From NCBI GenBank assembly GCA_003241215.1, contig QFOL01000164.1:1-8501 (forward strand): 8,501 nt of DNA, read 5' to 3'. Source of the DNA: Agrobacterium fabrum (GTDB lineage Bacteria; Pseudomonadota; Alphaproteobacteria; Rhizobiales; Rhizobiaceae). The notes under the pieces are model-generated. The model was not told the DNA's origin, searched no databases, and worked only from the letters and a program-made list of their open reading frames with translations. This document shows positions 1 to 5,752 of this stretch, in pieces; the stretch's first letter is position 1; every line of letters starts with the position of its first letter. Both the position numbers and the translations under genes were made by a program.

Positions 1-4
1 GACG

Positions 5-484
5 ATGCGCTGCCCATTCTGCGGTTCCGAAGACACACAGGTCAAGGACTCGCGTCCGGCGGAGGACAACACCTCCATCCGCCGGCGGCGCATCTGCCCC
101 GATTGCGGCGGCCGCTTCACGACCTATGAGCGCGTGCAACTGCGCGAGCTGATGGTCATCAAGAAAAGCGGCCGCAAGCTGCCCTTCGACCGGGAAAAGC
201 TGGTGCGCTCCTTCGAGATCGCGCTGCGCAAGCGCCCGGTTGATCGCGACCGGATCGAGCGTGCCGTGTCAGGCATCGCCCGCCGACTGGAAAGCTCCGG
301 CGAGACGGAAATTCCCTCGGAAGAAATCGGCCTGCAGGTTCTCGAGGCGCTGAAGAGCCTCGATGACGTGGCCTTCGTGCGTTACGCCTCGGTCTATCGC
401 GATTTCAGCCATGCCGAGGATTTCGAGAACGTCATTGCCGAAATCAACGCCAAGATCGCCCGTGATACGGACGGTGGAGCATAG
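5..484 (+). CDS. nrdR: NrdR, transcriptional repressor of ribonucleotide reductase genes
   Basis: This is a complete 159-residue protein, close to the usual NrdR length of about 150. The N-terminus is a zinc ribbon with ligands Cys3, Cys6, Cys31 and Cys34 (CPFC and CPDC pairs), followed by an Arg-rich stretch (RRRR, 26-29) expected to contact DNA. Residues about 49-139 form the ATP-cone, starting at [16 protein letters not shown] and ending near [10 protein letters not shown]. In this family the cone senses ATP and dATP, and the repressor binds NrdR boxes upstream of nrd operons. The ATG at base 5 is chosen because the protein begins directly with the conserved MRCPFC motif; its ribosome site lies outside the window. 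The stop is 2 bases before ribD, so the two genes are probably co-transcribed, an arrangement common in bacteria. No NrdR box was seen here, so the targets are presumably elsewhere. Identification is very secure. Confidence 0.97.
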   Translation: MRCPFCGSEDTQVKDSRPAEDNTSIRRRRICPDCGGRFTTYERVQLRELMVIKKSGRKLPFDREKLVRSFEIALRKRPVDRDRIERAVSGIARRLESSGETEIPSEEIGLQVLEALKSLDDVAFVRYASVYRDFSHAEDFENVIAEINAKIARDTDGGA

Positions 485-486
485 AT

Positions 487-1731
487 GTGACGAGCCGTGC
501 CGATGACGAAAGATTCATGGCGCGAGCCATCGAGGTTTCGCTTCGCCACCAGGGCCAGACGCTGACCAACCCCTCGGTCGGCTGCGTTCTCGTCAAAGAC
601 GGACAAATCATCGCCGAAGCCGTAACCGCCATCGGCGGCCGCCCGCATGCCGAACGGCAGGCGCTGGAATTGGCCGGCGAGGCGGCGCGCGGCGCCACCG
701 CCTATGTGACGCTTGAACCCTGCTCCCATTGGGGTAAGACCCCGCCCTGCGCCAATGCGTTGGTGGAATACGGCGTCGCCCGTGTCGTGGTGGCGGTGGA
801 CGATCCGGATGAACGCGTTTCCGGCCGTGGTTATCAGATATTGCGCGACGCTGGCATTGCCGTGGAAGCCGGGCTGTTGCGGGATGAGGGCAAGAGGGCG
901 CTTGTCGGCTACCTCACACGCCAGATGAAAAAACGCCCGCATGTGATTCTGAAGCTTGCGATTTCCGCCGACAGCATGATCGGCAGGGAAGGCGAGGGGC
1001 AGATTGCGATCACCGGTCCCGAGTCGCGCCGTGCCGTACATGAACTTCGGGCGCGCTGCGATTGCATCCTCGTTGGTATTCGGACGGCGATTGCGGATGA
1101 TCCGGAGCTGACGGTTCGAATCGACGGTCTTGAGGGTCGTTCTCCGGTCCGTATCGTGCTCGACCGACATTTTGAATTACCGTTGATGTCGAAGCTCGTG
1201 AAGACGGCGCGGGAGGTTCCGGTGATCGTCGCGGCGATACCCCCCTCTGCCCTGCCGGGCATCTCCCCCTCAAGGGGGGAGATCGATGGAGCGCCGCTCC
1301 ACCCTGCATCGACGGGCGGAGAGGATGAACCGAAGGCGCTGTTTGAGCGGGCGGCTAGCCCCTTGCCGATCTCCCCCCTTGAGGGGGAGATGCCCGGCAG
1401 GGCAGAGGGGGGTAACCTCGACCTCCGTCGCCAACTCCTCACCGACGCAGGCGTCCAGATCCTCGAAGCCTCCACCCTCGAAAACCTCCTCCACATCCTC
1501 GCCGAAAGCGGCATGTCGGAACTTCTGGTCGAAGGCGGCGCTCACGCCGCAAAATCATTCCTTGAAGCTGATCTGGTGGACCGTATCATGTTGTTCGAAA
1601 GCCCTGTTGTGATCGGTGAGGGCGGCATTGAAACGCCGCTCAAGCGTGCCGATATCACGGGCGATTATGCTCTGGTCAGCGAAACCGCCTACGGGCCGGA
1701 TCGCTGCTTCGATTATGAAAGGCCGATTTGA
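487..1731 (+). CDS. ribD: RibD, bifunctional riboflavin deaminase/reductase carrying an in-frame repeat insertion
   Basis: RibD deaminates 2,5-diamino-6-ribosylamino-pyrimidinone 5'-phosphate and then reduces the ribosyl group with NADPH, two consecutive steps of riboflavin synthesis. The deaminase domain (about residues 5-145) shows the zinc site: His54-Ala-Glu56 in GGRPHAERQA, then Cys79 and Cys88 in PCSHWGKTPPC. The reductase domain (about 150-412) shows RPHVILKLAISADSMIG, DDPELTVR and the LLVEGGAHAAKSFL signature at 347-360. The protein is 414 residues, against roughly 350-380 for most family members. The excess is residues 251-309, encoded by the inverted-repeat element at 1238-1414, which lies between the VIVAA strand and the LRRQLLTDAGVQILEA helix/strand. 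The frame stays open and all catalytic motifs on both sides are kept, so the enzyme is probably active. The start is GTG 487, backed by GGAG at 476-479 and by the conserved DERFM at residues 7-11; the in-frame ATG 517 would remove part of this. The stop overlaps the ribE start (TGATG). Confidence 0.95.
   Translation: MTSRADDERFMARAIEVSLRHQGQTLTNPSVGCVLVKDGQIIAEAVTAIGGRPHAERQALELAGEAARGATAYVTLEPCSHWGKTPPCANALVEYGVARVVVAVDDPDERVSGRGYQILRDAGIAVEAGLLRDEGKRALVGYLTRQMKKRPHVILKLAISADSMIGREGEGQIAITGPESRRAVHELRARCDCILVGIRTAIADDPELTVRIDGLEGRSPVRIVLDRHFELPLMSKLVKTAREVPVIVAAIPPSALPGISPSRGEIDGAPLHPASTGGEDEPKALFERAASPLPISPLEGEMPGRAEGGNLDLRRQLLTDAGVQILEASTLENLLHILAESGMSELLVEGGAHAAKSFLEADLVDRIMLFESPVVIGEGGIETPLKRADITGDYALVSETAYGPDRCFDYERPI
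1238..1285 (+). repeat. Left arm of the 48-base perfect inverted repeat
   Basis: This arm matches the reverse complement of 1367-1414 at all 48 positions; homology stops at 1237 outside and 1286 inside. The arm also contains two smaller self-complementary parts, TGCCCTGCCGGGCA at 1248-1261 and a C5/G6 hairpin at 1261-1283 (ATCTCCCCCT...AGGGGGGAGAT). It can therefore fold alone or pair with the other arm. In the ribD frame it encodes PPSALPGISPSRGEI. Confidence 0.95.
1367..1414 (-). repeat. Right arm of the 48-base perfect inverted repeat
   Basis: This is the exact reverse complement of 1238-1285. In the ribD frame it encodes ISPLEGEMPGRAEGG. Because the two arms are complementary and codon-aligned, the minus strand of the element encodes the same two peptides in the same order, so it could be read through in either orientation. 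Confidence 0.95.
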
Positions 1732-2342
1732 TGTTTACCGGAATTGTCACCGACGTCGGAACCGTTTCCGAGCTGGAAGCCCTGGCCGAAGGCATTCGTC
1801 TTCGCGTGGCGACCAATTACGATCCCAAGACCATCGATATGGGCGCATCGATTTCCCATGGCGGCGTGTGCCTGACGGTGACGAAACTGCCCGATGACGG
1901 CAGCAATGAGCGCTGGTACGAGGTCGAGGCCTGGGAAGAGGCGCTGCGACTGACGACGATTGCCGGCTGGAGACAAGGCACCCGCGTCAATCTGGAGCGG
2001 GCGCTCAAGATCGGCGATGAGCTTGGCGGCCATATCGTCTCCGGCCATGTCGACGGCAGGGCGGAAATCCTGGCCGTTGAACCGGAAGGCGAGGCGGTGC
2101 GTATTCGCCTGCGCGCGCCGGAACATCTGGCGAAATTCGTGGCGCCCAAGGGTTCCGTGGCGCTCGACGGCACCTCGCTCACCGTCAACGCCGTTGAAGG
2201 CACGGATTTTGATGTACTGCTGATCCGCCACACGCTTGCTGTCACCACCTGGAGCGAACGCCAGCCGGGTGATTTTGTCAATTTCGAAGTCGATACCATG
2301 GCGCGTTACGCCGCAAGGCTTGCGGAATTTCCGTCGACTTAA
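1731..2342 (+). CDS. ribE: Riboflavin synthase (alpha subunit)
   Basis: Riboflavin synthase converts two molecules of 6,7-dimethyl-8-ribityllumazine into one riboflavin and one pyrimidine that returns to the RibH step; it acts in the cytoplasm as a homotrimer. The protein is 203 residues, normal for the family. It has two lumazine-binding barrels in tandem. The N-terminal one starts at the hallmark MFTGIV and contains GVCLTV (about residues 45-50). The C-terminal one starts near GGHIVSGHVDG (about 99-109) and contains GTSLTV. The start is ATG 1731, because MFTGIV is the invariant N-terminus and AAAGG at 1718-1722 sits 8 bases upstream; the preceding in-frame TTG would only add one residue. 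The start shares its A with the ribD stop (TGATG), which points to translational coupling and to matched amounts of the two enzymes. Some Rhizobiales annotations call this gene ribC. Confidence 0.96.
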   Translation: MFTGIVTDVGTVSELEALAEGIRLRVATNYDPKTIDMGASISHGGVCLTVTKLPDDGSNERWYEVEAWEEALRLTTIAGWRQGTRVNLERALKIGDELGGHIVSGHVDGRAEILAVEPEGEAVRIRLRAPEHLAKFVAPKGSVALDGTSLTVNAVEGTDFDVLLIRHTLAVTTWSERQPGDFVNFEVDTMARYAARLAEFPST

Positions 2343-2390
2343 GCTGAGGAGGCAGGCTCGGCCTTTATTGTGGCCGCTGCACTTCCTCCT

Positions 2391-2421
2391 CCATCATTCC
2401 GGCCGTGAGCCGGAATGGTGG
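2391..2421. repeat. Strong hairpin after ribE, REP-like
   Basis: Arms CCATCATTCCGGC (2391-2403) and GCCGGAATGGTGG (2409-2421) pair over 13 bases with one T-G wobble and enclose a 5-base loop, CGTGA. No T run follows, so it is not a classical intrinsic terminator. It may stabilise the 3' end of the ribD-ribE message, assist termination, or be a dispersed palindromic repeat. The pairing is certain; the role is not. Confidence 0.6.
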
Positions 2422-2472
2422 AAGGACTTACCGTCGTCTGACATTGCGACAGATCGATTCTTGTCGGACACT

Positions 2473-2502
2473 TTGCTTCCGATTGGCGCGCAAACGTTAT
2501 AA
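2473..2502 (+). promoter_or_regulatory. Putative sigma-70 promoter of the LysE-family gene
   Basis: A -35-like TTGCTT (2473-2478) and a -10-like TTATAA (2497-2502) are separated by 18 bases. They lie about 40 bases before the exporter start codon in a locally AT-richer stretch. The match is moderate and no transcript start is known. It is the best candidate because the exporter gene is 199 bases away from ribE and unlikely to depend only on read-through. Confidence 0.35.
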
Positions 2503-2512
2503 AGACGTCTTT
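2501..2512. promoter_or_regulatory. 12-base perfect palindrome, possible operator
   Basis: AAAGACGTCTTT is a perfect palindrome that overlaps the last bases of the putative -10 box and covers the expected transcript start. That is where a dimeric repressor would bind. LysE/RhtB exporters are often controlled by a dedicated regulator, but no regulator gene is present next to this one, so the function is a guess from position. Confidence 0.3.
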
Positions 2513-2541
2513 AGGCCCAAACGGGGTAGGGGAAATACATC

Positions 2542-3174
2542 ATGCCGTCTTTCGAACTGCTGACAGCCTTTTTCATCACCACCGCTTTGTTCGCCTATAT
2601 CCCCGGTCCGGCCATGCTTTATGCGGCGGCGCAGACCATGGCGCGCGGCCGGTTTGCCGGGTTGATGGCGGTGCTTGGCATCCATGTCGGCTGTTATTTC
2701 CACATTTTTGCCTCTGCGGCAGGACTTTCGGTGCTGTTTCAGGCGGTGCCGTGGCTTTATCTCGCGGTAAAGCTCTGCGGTGCGCTGTATCTTATCTGGC
2801 TCGGCTTTTCGATGCTGCGCAGCAAGCTCGAAGGGGAGGCGGTCAATCTGACCATCGAGCCGAAATCGGCCCGCCGCGCCTTTATCGACAGCATCATCGT
2901 CGATGTGCTCAATCCGAAGACCGCGCTGTTCTTCCTCGCCTTCCTGCCGCAATTCGTCGATCCGGCTGCCGCATTCCCGGTCTGGCTGCAATTCCTGATC
3001 CTCGGCGTCGCCGTCAATTTCATTTTCTCCTCTGCCGATCTGGTCGGCGTGCTTCTGGCGGGCGCAATGGTCGGGCGCTTGAAGCGTTCCGGCGCGGTGC
3101 AGGTGCTCGCCCGCCGCGCTGCCGGAACGGTGCTGATGGGGCTCGGCGTCCATCTGGCCTTCCAGAAAACCTGA
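2542..3174 (+). CDS. LysE/RhtB-family amino-acid exporter
   Basis: This is a 210-residue integral membrane protein of normal length for the LysE/RhtB superfamily, whose characterised members export amino acids such as lysine, arginine, threonine or homoserine lactone. The sequence shows a first membrane segment with the family motif around PGPAM (21-25). Further hydrophobic segments are at about 39-65, 68-92, 117-138, 145-175 and 190-207. The conserved NPKTALFFLAFLPQFV stretch is at 124-139. About six membrane segments are expected. ATG 2542 follows AGGGGA (2528-2533) at 8 bases. The gene sits between ribE and ribH with 199 and 163 noncoding bases on either side, unlike the tightly packed nrdR-ribD-ribE genes, so it is probably its own transcription unit and may have entered the cluster later. 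The substrate cannot be told from sequence. A link to flavin metabolism is not supported beyond location. Confidence 0.9.
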   Translation: MPSFELLTAFFITTALFAYIPGPAMLYAAAQTMARGRFAGLMAVLGIHVGCYFHIFASAAGLSVLFQAVPWLYLAVKLCGALYLIWLGFSMLRSKLEGEAVNLTIEPKSARRAFIDSIIVDVLNPKTALFFLAFLPQFVDPAAAFPVWLQFLILGVAVNFIFSSADLVGVLLAGAMVGRLKRSGAVQVLARRAAGTVLMGLGVHLAFQKT

Positions 3175-3188
3175 TTCTCGGGAAGCGC

Positions 3189-3241
3189 GCCGGGAACGCA
3201 GAAACCCGGCTAAATGCCCTGCAGACGCGGCCTCTCGCGTC
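3189..3241. other. Two adjacent hairpins downstream of the exporter gene
   Basis: GCCGGG (3189-3194) pairs with CCCGGC (3205-3210) over a 10-base loop, and GACGCG (3224-3229) pairs with CGCGTC (3236-3241) over a 6-base loop. Neither is followed by a T run. They may slow polymerase or protect the 3' end of the exporter transcript. The stems are short and could be chance in GC-rich DNA. Confidence 0.25.
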
Positions 3242-3283
3242 GCCGACACATGAAATTACTTGCCAAAAACAGCCAGCCGTGGT

Positions 3284-3309
3284 TTGACCGCCGCAAAAGC
3301 CGGTATGAT
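3284..3309 (+). promoter_or_regulatory. Putative weak promoter for ribH-nusB
   Basis: TTGACC (3284-3289) resembles a -35 box and TATGAT (3304-3309) a -10 box, but the spacer is only 14 bases, shorter than the normal 16-18. The -10 is framed by GCCGG (3299-3303) and CCGGC (3310-3314). A promoter is expected here because the exporter gene separates ribH from the upstream rib genes. The short spacer means it would be weak or would need an activator. Confidence 0.3.
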
Positions 3310-3337
3310 CCGGCATCAAGCTTTTCAGGAAAATATC

Positions 3338-3784
3338 ATGTCCAAACCCCATCTTCTTATCGTGGAAGCACGTTTTTACGACGATATGGCGGATGCCCTT
3401 CTCGAAGGTGCGAAATTCGCGCTCGACGAAGCCGGCGCCACCTATGACGTCATCACCGTTCCCGGCGCGCTGGAAATCCCCGCGGCCATCGCCATGGCGC
3501 TTGACGGCGCGGACAATGACGGCACCGAATATGACGGCTTCGTCGCACTCGGCATGGTCATTCGCGGTGAGACCTATCACTTCGATATCGTCGCCAACGA
3601 ATCCTCCCGCGCCCTGATGGATCTCGCCGTCAGCGAATCGCTGCCGATCGGCAACGGCATCCTGACCGTCGAAAATGACGAGCAGGCCTGGGCGCGCGTG
3701 CGGCGCTCCGACAAGGACAAGGGCGGTTTTGCCGCCCGTGCGGCGCTGACCATGATCGAGCTTAAGCGGAAACTGGGTGGCTGA
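3338..3784 (+). CDS. ribH: 6,7-dimethyl-8-ribityllumazine synthase
   Basis: Lumazine synthase condenses 5-amino-6-ribitylamino-uracil with 3,4-dihydroxy-2-butanone 4-phosphate to give the direct substrate of riboflavin synthase. The protein is 148 residues, slightly shorter than the typical 150-160. Visible family motifs are [11 protein letters not shown] (41-51) and [14 protein letters not shown] (72-85), which contains the catalytic His81, followed by [18 protein letters not shown] (103-110) and the C-terminal [18 protein letters not shown] 3338 is preferred because AGGA (3327-3330) lies 7 bases upstream and [13 protein letters not shown] is the normal N-terminal strand. The frame stays open upstream to an ATG at 3260, but those 26 extra codons cover the putative promoter and look like no part of the family. 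Rhizobiales such as Brucella have two lumazine synthases, and this one occupies the operon position of the type called RibH1 there. nusB follows within 4 bases. Confidence 0.94.
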   Translation: MSKPHLLIVEARFYDDMADALLEGAKFALDEAGATYDVITVPGALEIPAAIAMALDGADNDGTEYDGFVALGMVIRGETYHFDIVANESSRALMDLAVSESLPIGNGILTVENDEQAWARVRRSDKDKGGFAARAALTMIELKRKLGG

Positions 3785-3788
3785 GCGC

Positions 3789-4286
3789 ATGTCGAATGTT
3801 GAAAATGGCGGCGAACCGCGCCAGCCCTCGGTAAAGCCCGCCAACCAGCGCGGCGCGGCCCGCCTTGCGGCCGTGCAGGCGCTTTACCAGATGGATGTCG
3901 GCGGAACCGGCGTGATGGAAGTCGTCGCCGAATATGAGGCGCATCGTCTCGGCCAGGAAGTCGACGGCGATACCTATCTGAAGGCCGACCCGTCGTGGTT
4001 CCGTTCCATCGTTTCCGGCGTCGTGCGCGATCAGACGAAGATCGACCCGCTGGTGCGCTCCGCCCTTCTGGAAGACTGGCCGCTGTCGCGCCTCGATGCC
4101 ACCGTGCGGGCGATTCTGCGTGCCGGCACTTTCGAGATTCTGGAGCGCAAGGATGTGCCGGTCGCCGTCATCGTCACGGAATATGTCGAGATCGCCCGTG
4201 CTTTCTTCGAGCATGATGAGCCGAAGCTGGTGAATGCGGTTCTGGACCGCATCGCCAAGCAGGTGCGCGGCGAGGCTAAACGCTGA
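3789..4286 (+). CDS. nusB: NusB, transcription antitermination factor
   Basis: NusB binds boxA RNA together with NusE (ribosomal protein S10) and supports antitermination, mainly on rRNA operons. The 165-residue all-helical protein shows the usual order: [18 protein letters not shown] (19-36), then [14 protein letters not shown] (73-86), [20 protein letters not shown] (99-118), and [27 protein letters not shown] (128-154 region). A short polar leader of about 18 residues precedes the core, as often seen in alphaproteobacteria. ATG 3789 is chosen since GGGTGG (3775-3780) lies 8 bases upstream. An in-frame GTG at 3777 overlaps the ribH end and would add four residues, and cannot be fully excluded. 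The tight ribH-nusB spacing indicates co-transcription, a pairing conserved in many bacteria. In gammaproteobacteria thiL usually comes next, but here an MFS transporter does. Confidence 0.95.
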   Translation: MSNVENGGEPRQPSVKPANQRGAARLAAVQALYQMDVGGTGVMEVVAEYEAHRLGQEVDGDTYLKADPSWFRSIVSGVVRDQTKIDPLVRSALLEDWPLSRLDATVRAILRAGTFEILERKDVPVAVIVTEYVEIARAFFEHDEPKLVNAVLDRIAKQVRGEAKR

Positions 4287-4307
4287 AATAAAACAGGTGA
4301 GGAAGAG

Positions 4308-5531
4308 ATGAGCGCGGTTTCCGTCCCCGGACTTGAAGTTCAACTGGACGAGGCGAAACGCAACGTCTTCCTCCTCACCATGGCGCAGGCGATCATGGGA
4401 TCGGCCGCGCCCATGAGCTTTGCGGTCGGCGCGCTTGCCGGCTATCAGCTGCTCGGCGCGGACAAGTCGCTGGCGACCGCGCCGCTCACCGGCTTTAATA
4501 TCGGCGTTGCGCTGGGCGCCATCTGTGTGGCGGCCGCATCCCGCTTCCTCGGCCGCAAGGCGGGTTTCATGGTCGGGGCGCTGATGTGCTCCATCGGCGG
4601 CGGCATTGCCGCGCTCGCGCTCTTCCGCTCCGATTTCTGGCTGTTTGCCCTTGGCCTGCTGCTGATTGGCATCTCAGGCGGCTTCACCCAGAAGATCCGC
4701 TTCGCCGCCGCCGATGCCTCTCCATCCTTCTACAAGCCGAAGGCGATCTCGTGGATTCTGGCGGGCGGCATCATCTCGGCCATTGTCGGGCCGCAGCTCG
4801 CCATCTTCGGCAAGGACCTGCTGGCGCCGGTGACCTTCGCCGGCGCTTTCATGGCGCTTGTTCCGCTCGGCATCGTTTCGATCGTCATTCTGGCATTTCT
4901 GAAGCTGCCCGACCCCAAAGCCGCCGCCGCCCATGCCGAGGCGGCGCGGCCGCTGTCGGAAATCGTCCGCACGCAGCGTTTCGTCACCGGCATGATCTGC
5001 GGTATCGGTTCTTACGCCCTGATGACCTTCATGATGACCGGCGCGCCGCTCGCCATGGTGGTCGGCTGCGGTTTCCCCACCGAACTCGCCACGCTCGGCA
5101 TCCAGTGGCATGTTCTCGCCATGTTCGGCCCGAGCTTCTTCACCGGCATGCTGATTTCCCGATTCGGTGCTGAAAAAATCGTGGCGGCAGGCCTTGTCGT
5201 GCTGATGGCCTGCGCCGTCGTCGCCCACATGGGTATCGAGCTGTGGAATTTCTGGGCGGCGCTCATCCTGCTCGGTCTCGGCTGGAATTTCGGTTTCATC
5301 GGCGCAACCGCCATCGTCACCTCGAGCTACCGTCCGCACGAGGCGGACAAGGTGCAGGGCTTCCACGATATCGTGCTTTTCGGCACGGTGGCGCTGTCGT
5401 CCTTCTCGTCCGGCAAGGTGTTCACGGCCTGGGGCTGGTCGGTCATGAACCTCGTTATCTGGCCGGTTGCGGGGCTTTGCCTCGTGCTGGTCCTGTCGCT
5501 GCTGCTGAGACCGCGCAGGAACACCGCCTGA
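4308..5531 (+). CDS. MFS transporter, candidate riboflavin transporter (RfnT-like)
   Basis: This is a 407-residue major facilitator superfamily protein with about 12 membrane segments in two halves, joined by a hydrophilic loop at about 200-222 (PDPKAAAAHAEAARPLSE). A motif-A-like sequence, SRFLGRKAGFMVG (78-90), lies between segments 2 and 3. Other distinctive stretches are KIRFAAADASP (129-139) and SSYRPHEADKVQGFHD (339-354), with ALSSFSSGK (362-370) in the second half. ATG 4308 has a purine-rich site (AGGTGAGG at 4295-4302) just upstream. Only 21 bases separate it from nusB, so it is probably in the ribH-nusB transcript. Comparative genomics work described a family named RfnT in Rhizobiales as a riboflavin transporter associated with rib genes. 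Position and overall style make this protein a candidate, but I have not confirmed the match. MFS membership is firm; the substrate is inferred only from context. Confidence 0.85.
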   Translation: MSAVSVPGLEVQLDEAKRNVFLLTMAQAIMGSAAPMSFAVGALAGYQLLGADKSLATAPLTGFNIGVALGAICVAAASRFLGRKAGFMVGALMCSIGGGIAALALFRSDFWLFALGLLLIGISGGFTQKIRFAAADASPSFYKPKAISWILAGGIISAIVGPQLAIFGKDLLAPVTFAGAFMALVPLGIVSIVILAFLKLPDPKAAAAHAEAARPLSEIVRTQRFVTGMICGIGSYALMTFMMTGAPLAMVVGCGFPTELATLGIQWHVLAMFGPSFFTGMLISRFGAEKIVAAGLVVLMACAVVAHMGIELWNFWAALILLGLGWNFGFIGATAIVTSSYRPHEADKVQGFHDIVLFGTVALSSFSSGKVFTAWGWSVMNLVIWPVAGLCLVLVLSLLLRPRRNTA

Positions 5532-5580
5532 GATCGCATTCGCGCTCTACCCCTTTCATGTTTCAGGCAAATTTGTGGGC

Positions 5581-5610
5581 TTGACGCCGCGCCTTTCGCC
5601 AACGCAATCT
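5581..5610 (+). promoter_or_regulatory. Putative promoter of hppA
   Basis: TTGACG (5581-5586), preceded by C to give the alphaproteobacterial CTTGAC core, is followed after 18 bases by CAATCT (5605-5610), which matches the rhizobial -10 pattern CTATAT at four of six positions. It would give a leader of roughly 135 bases. The -35 is good and the -10 is weak. Confidence 0.4.
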
Positions 5611-5708
5611 TGCCGCGCAGGTCATTCTTCCTTGGGAGGGGAACGAATCGCCAAGACAGGACGCGGAGAGCGTGTGATCGCCCCCGTCCTTGCACAAGGT
5701 TTCGCCGA

Positions 5709-5737
5709 GCCGGGGAGGGAGTGAGACCCGGCCTTTT
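5709..5737 (+). promoter_or_regulatory. Terminator-like hairpin directly upstream of the hppA ribosome site
   Basis: GCCGGG (5709-5714) pairs with CCCGGC (5727-5732) around a 12-base purine-rich loop and is followed by CTTTT (5733-5737). The ribosome site GGGAGG (5738-5743) begins at once after that. A hairpin with a short T run between promoter and gene could act as an attenuator or limit ribosome access. The stem is only 6 bases, so this is tentative. Confidence 0.3.
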
Positions 5738-5752
5738 GGGAGGTAAGTGCGC

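Larger units (their letters stand above)
1238..1414. mobile_element. Small palindromic (MITE-like) element inserted in frame in ribD
   Basis: Two 48-base arms (1238-1285 and 1367-1414) are exact reverse complements of each other and enclose an 81-base centre. The total is 177 bases, or 59 codons. The outer ends read TA followed by six C, and six G followed by TA. That resembles the TA target duplication of MITEs mobilised by IS630/Tc1-mariner transposases. No transposase is encoded, so the element would have to be moved in trans. Translated in the ribD frame it gives a Pro/Gly/Ser/Glu-rich, probably disordered loop. From memory, and unverified here, closely similar palindromes are common between genes in Rhizobiales. 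The boundaries of the repeat are seen directly; mobility is inferred. It could instead be two inverted copies of a shorter palindromic repeat of about 47 bases. Confidence 0.75.

Noticed and set aside
485..490. ATG at 485 between nrdR and ribD as the ribD start
   Set aside because: It is out of frame with ribD and is followed at once by TGA; GTG 487 keeps the conserved DERFM N-terminus.
394..1170. Minus-strand open frame of 258 codons opposite the nrdR end and ribD
   Set aside because: No recognisable domain and fully opposite two conserved genes; low-complexity antisense composition.
2497..3249. Minus-strand open frame of 250 codons opposite the LysE-family gene
   Set aside because: Highly charged antisense translation with no motif, while the plus strand encodes a clear exporter with PGPA and NPKTA motifs.
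3260..3337. Upstream ATG 3260 as the ribH start
   Set aside because: It would add 26 residues unlike the family, lacks a better ribosome site, and covers the likely promoter; ATG 3338 has AGGA at the right distance.
3175..3337. FMN riboswitch upstream of ribH
   Set aside because: The gap is only 163 bases and shows none of the conserved RFN helices or the AGGGTGAAATTCCC-like start; only short hairpins were found.
3020..3844. Minus-strand open frame of 274 codons across ribH
   Set aside because: Antisense of ribH and of the adjoining gene ends; no family features.
5632..5640. Second TTGGGAGG copy (5632-5639), like that before hppA
   Set aside because: No start codon lies at a suitable distance downstream; a short purine-rich repeat like this is expected by chance.
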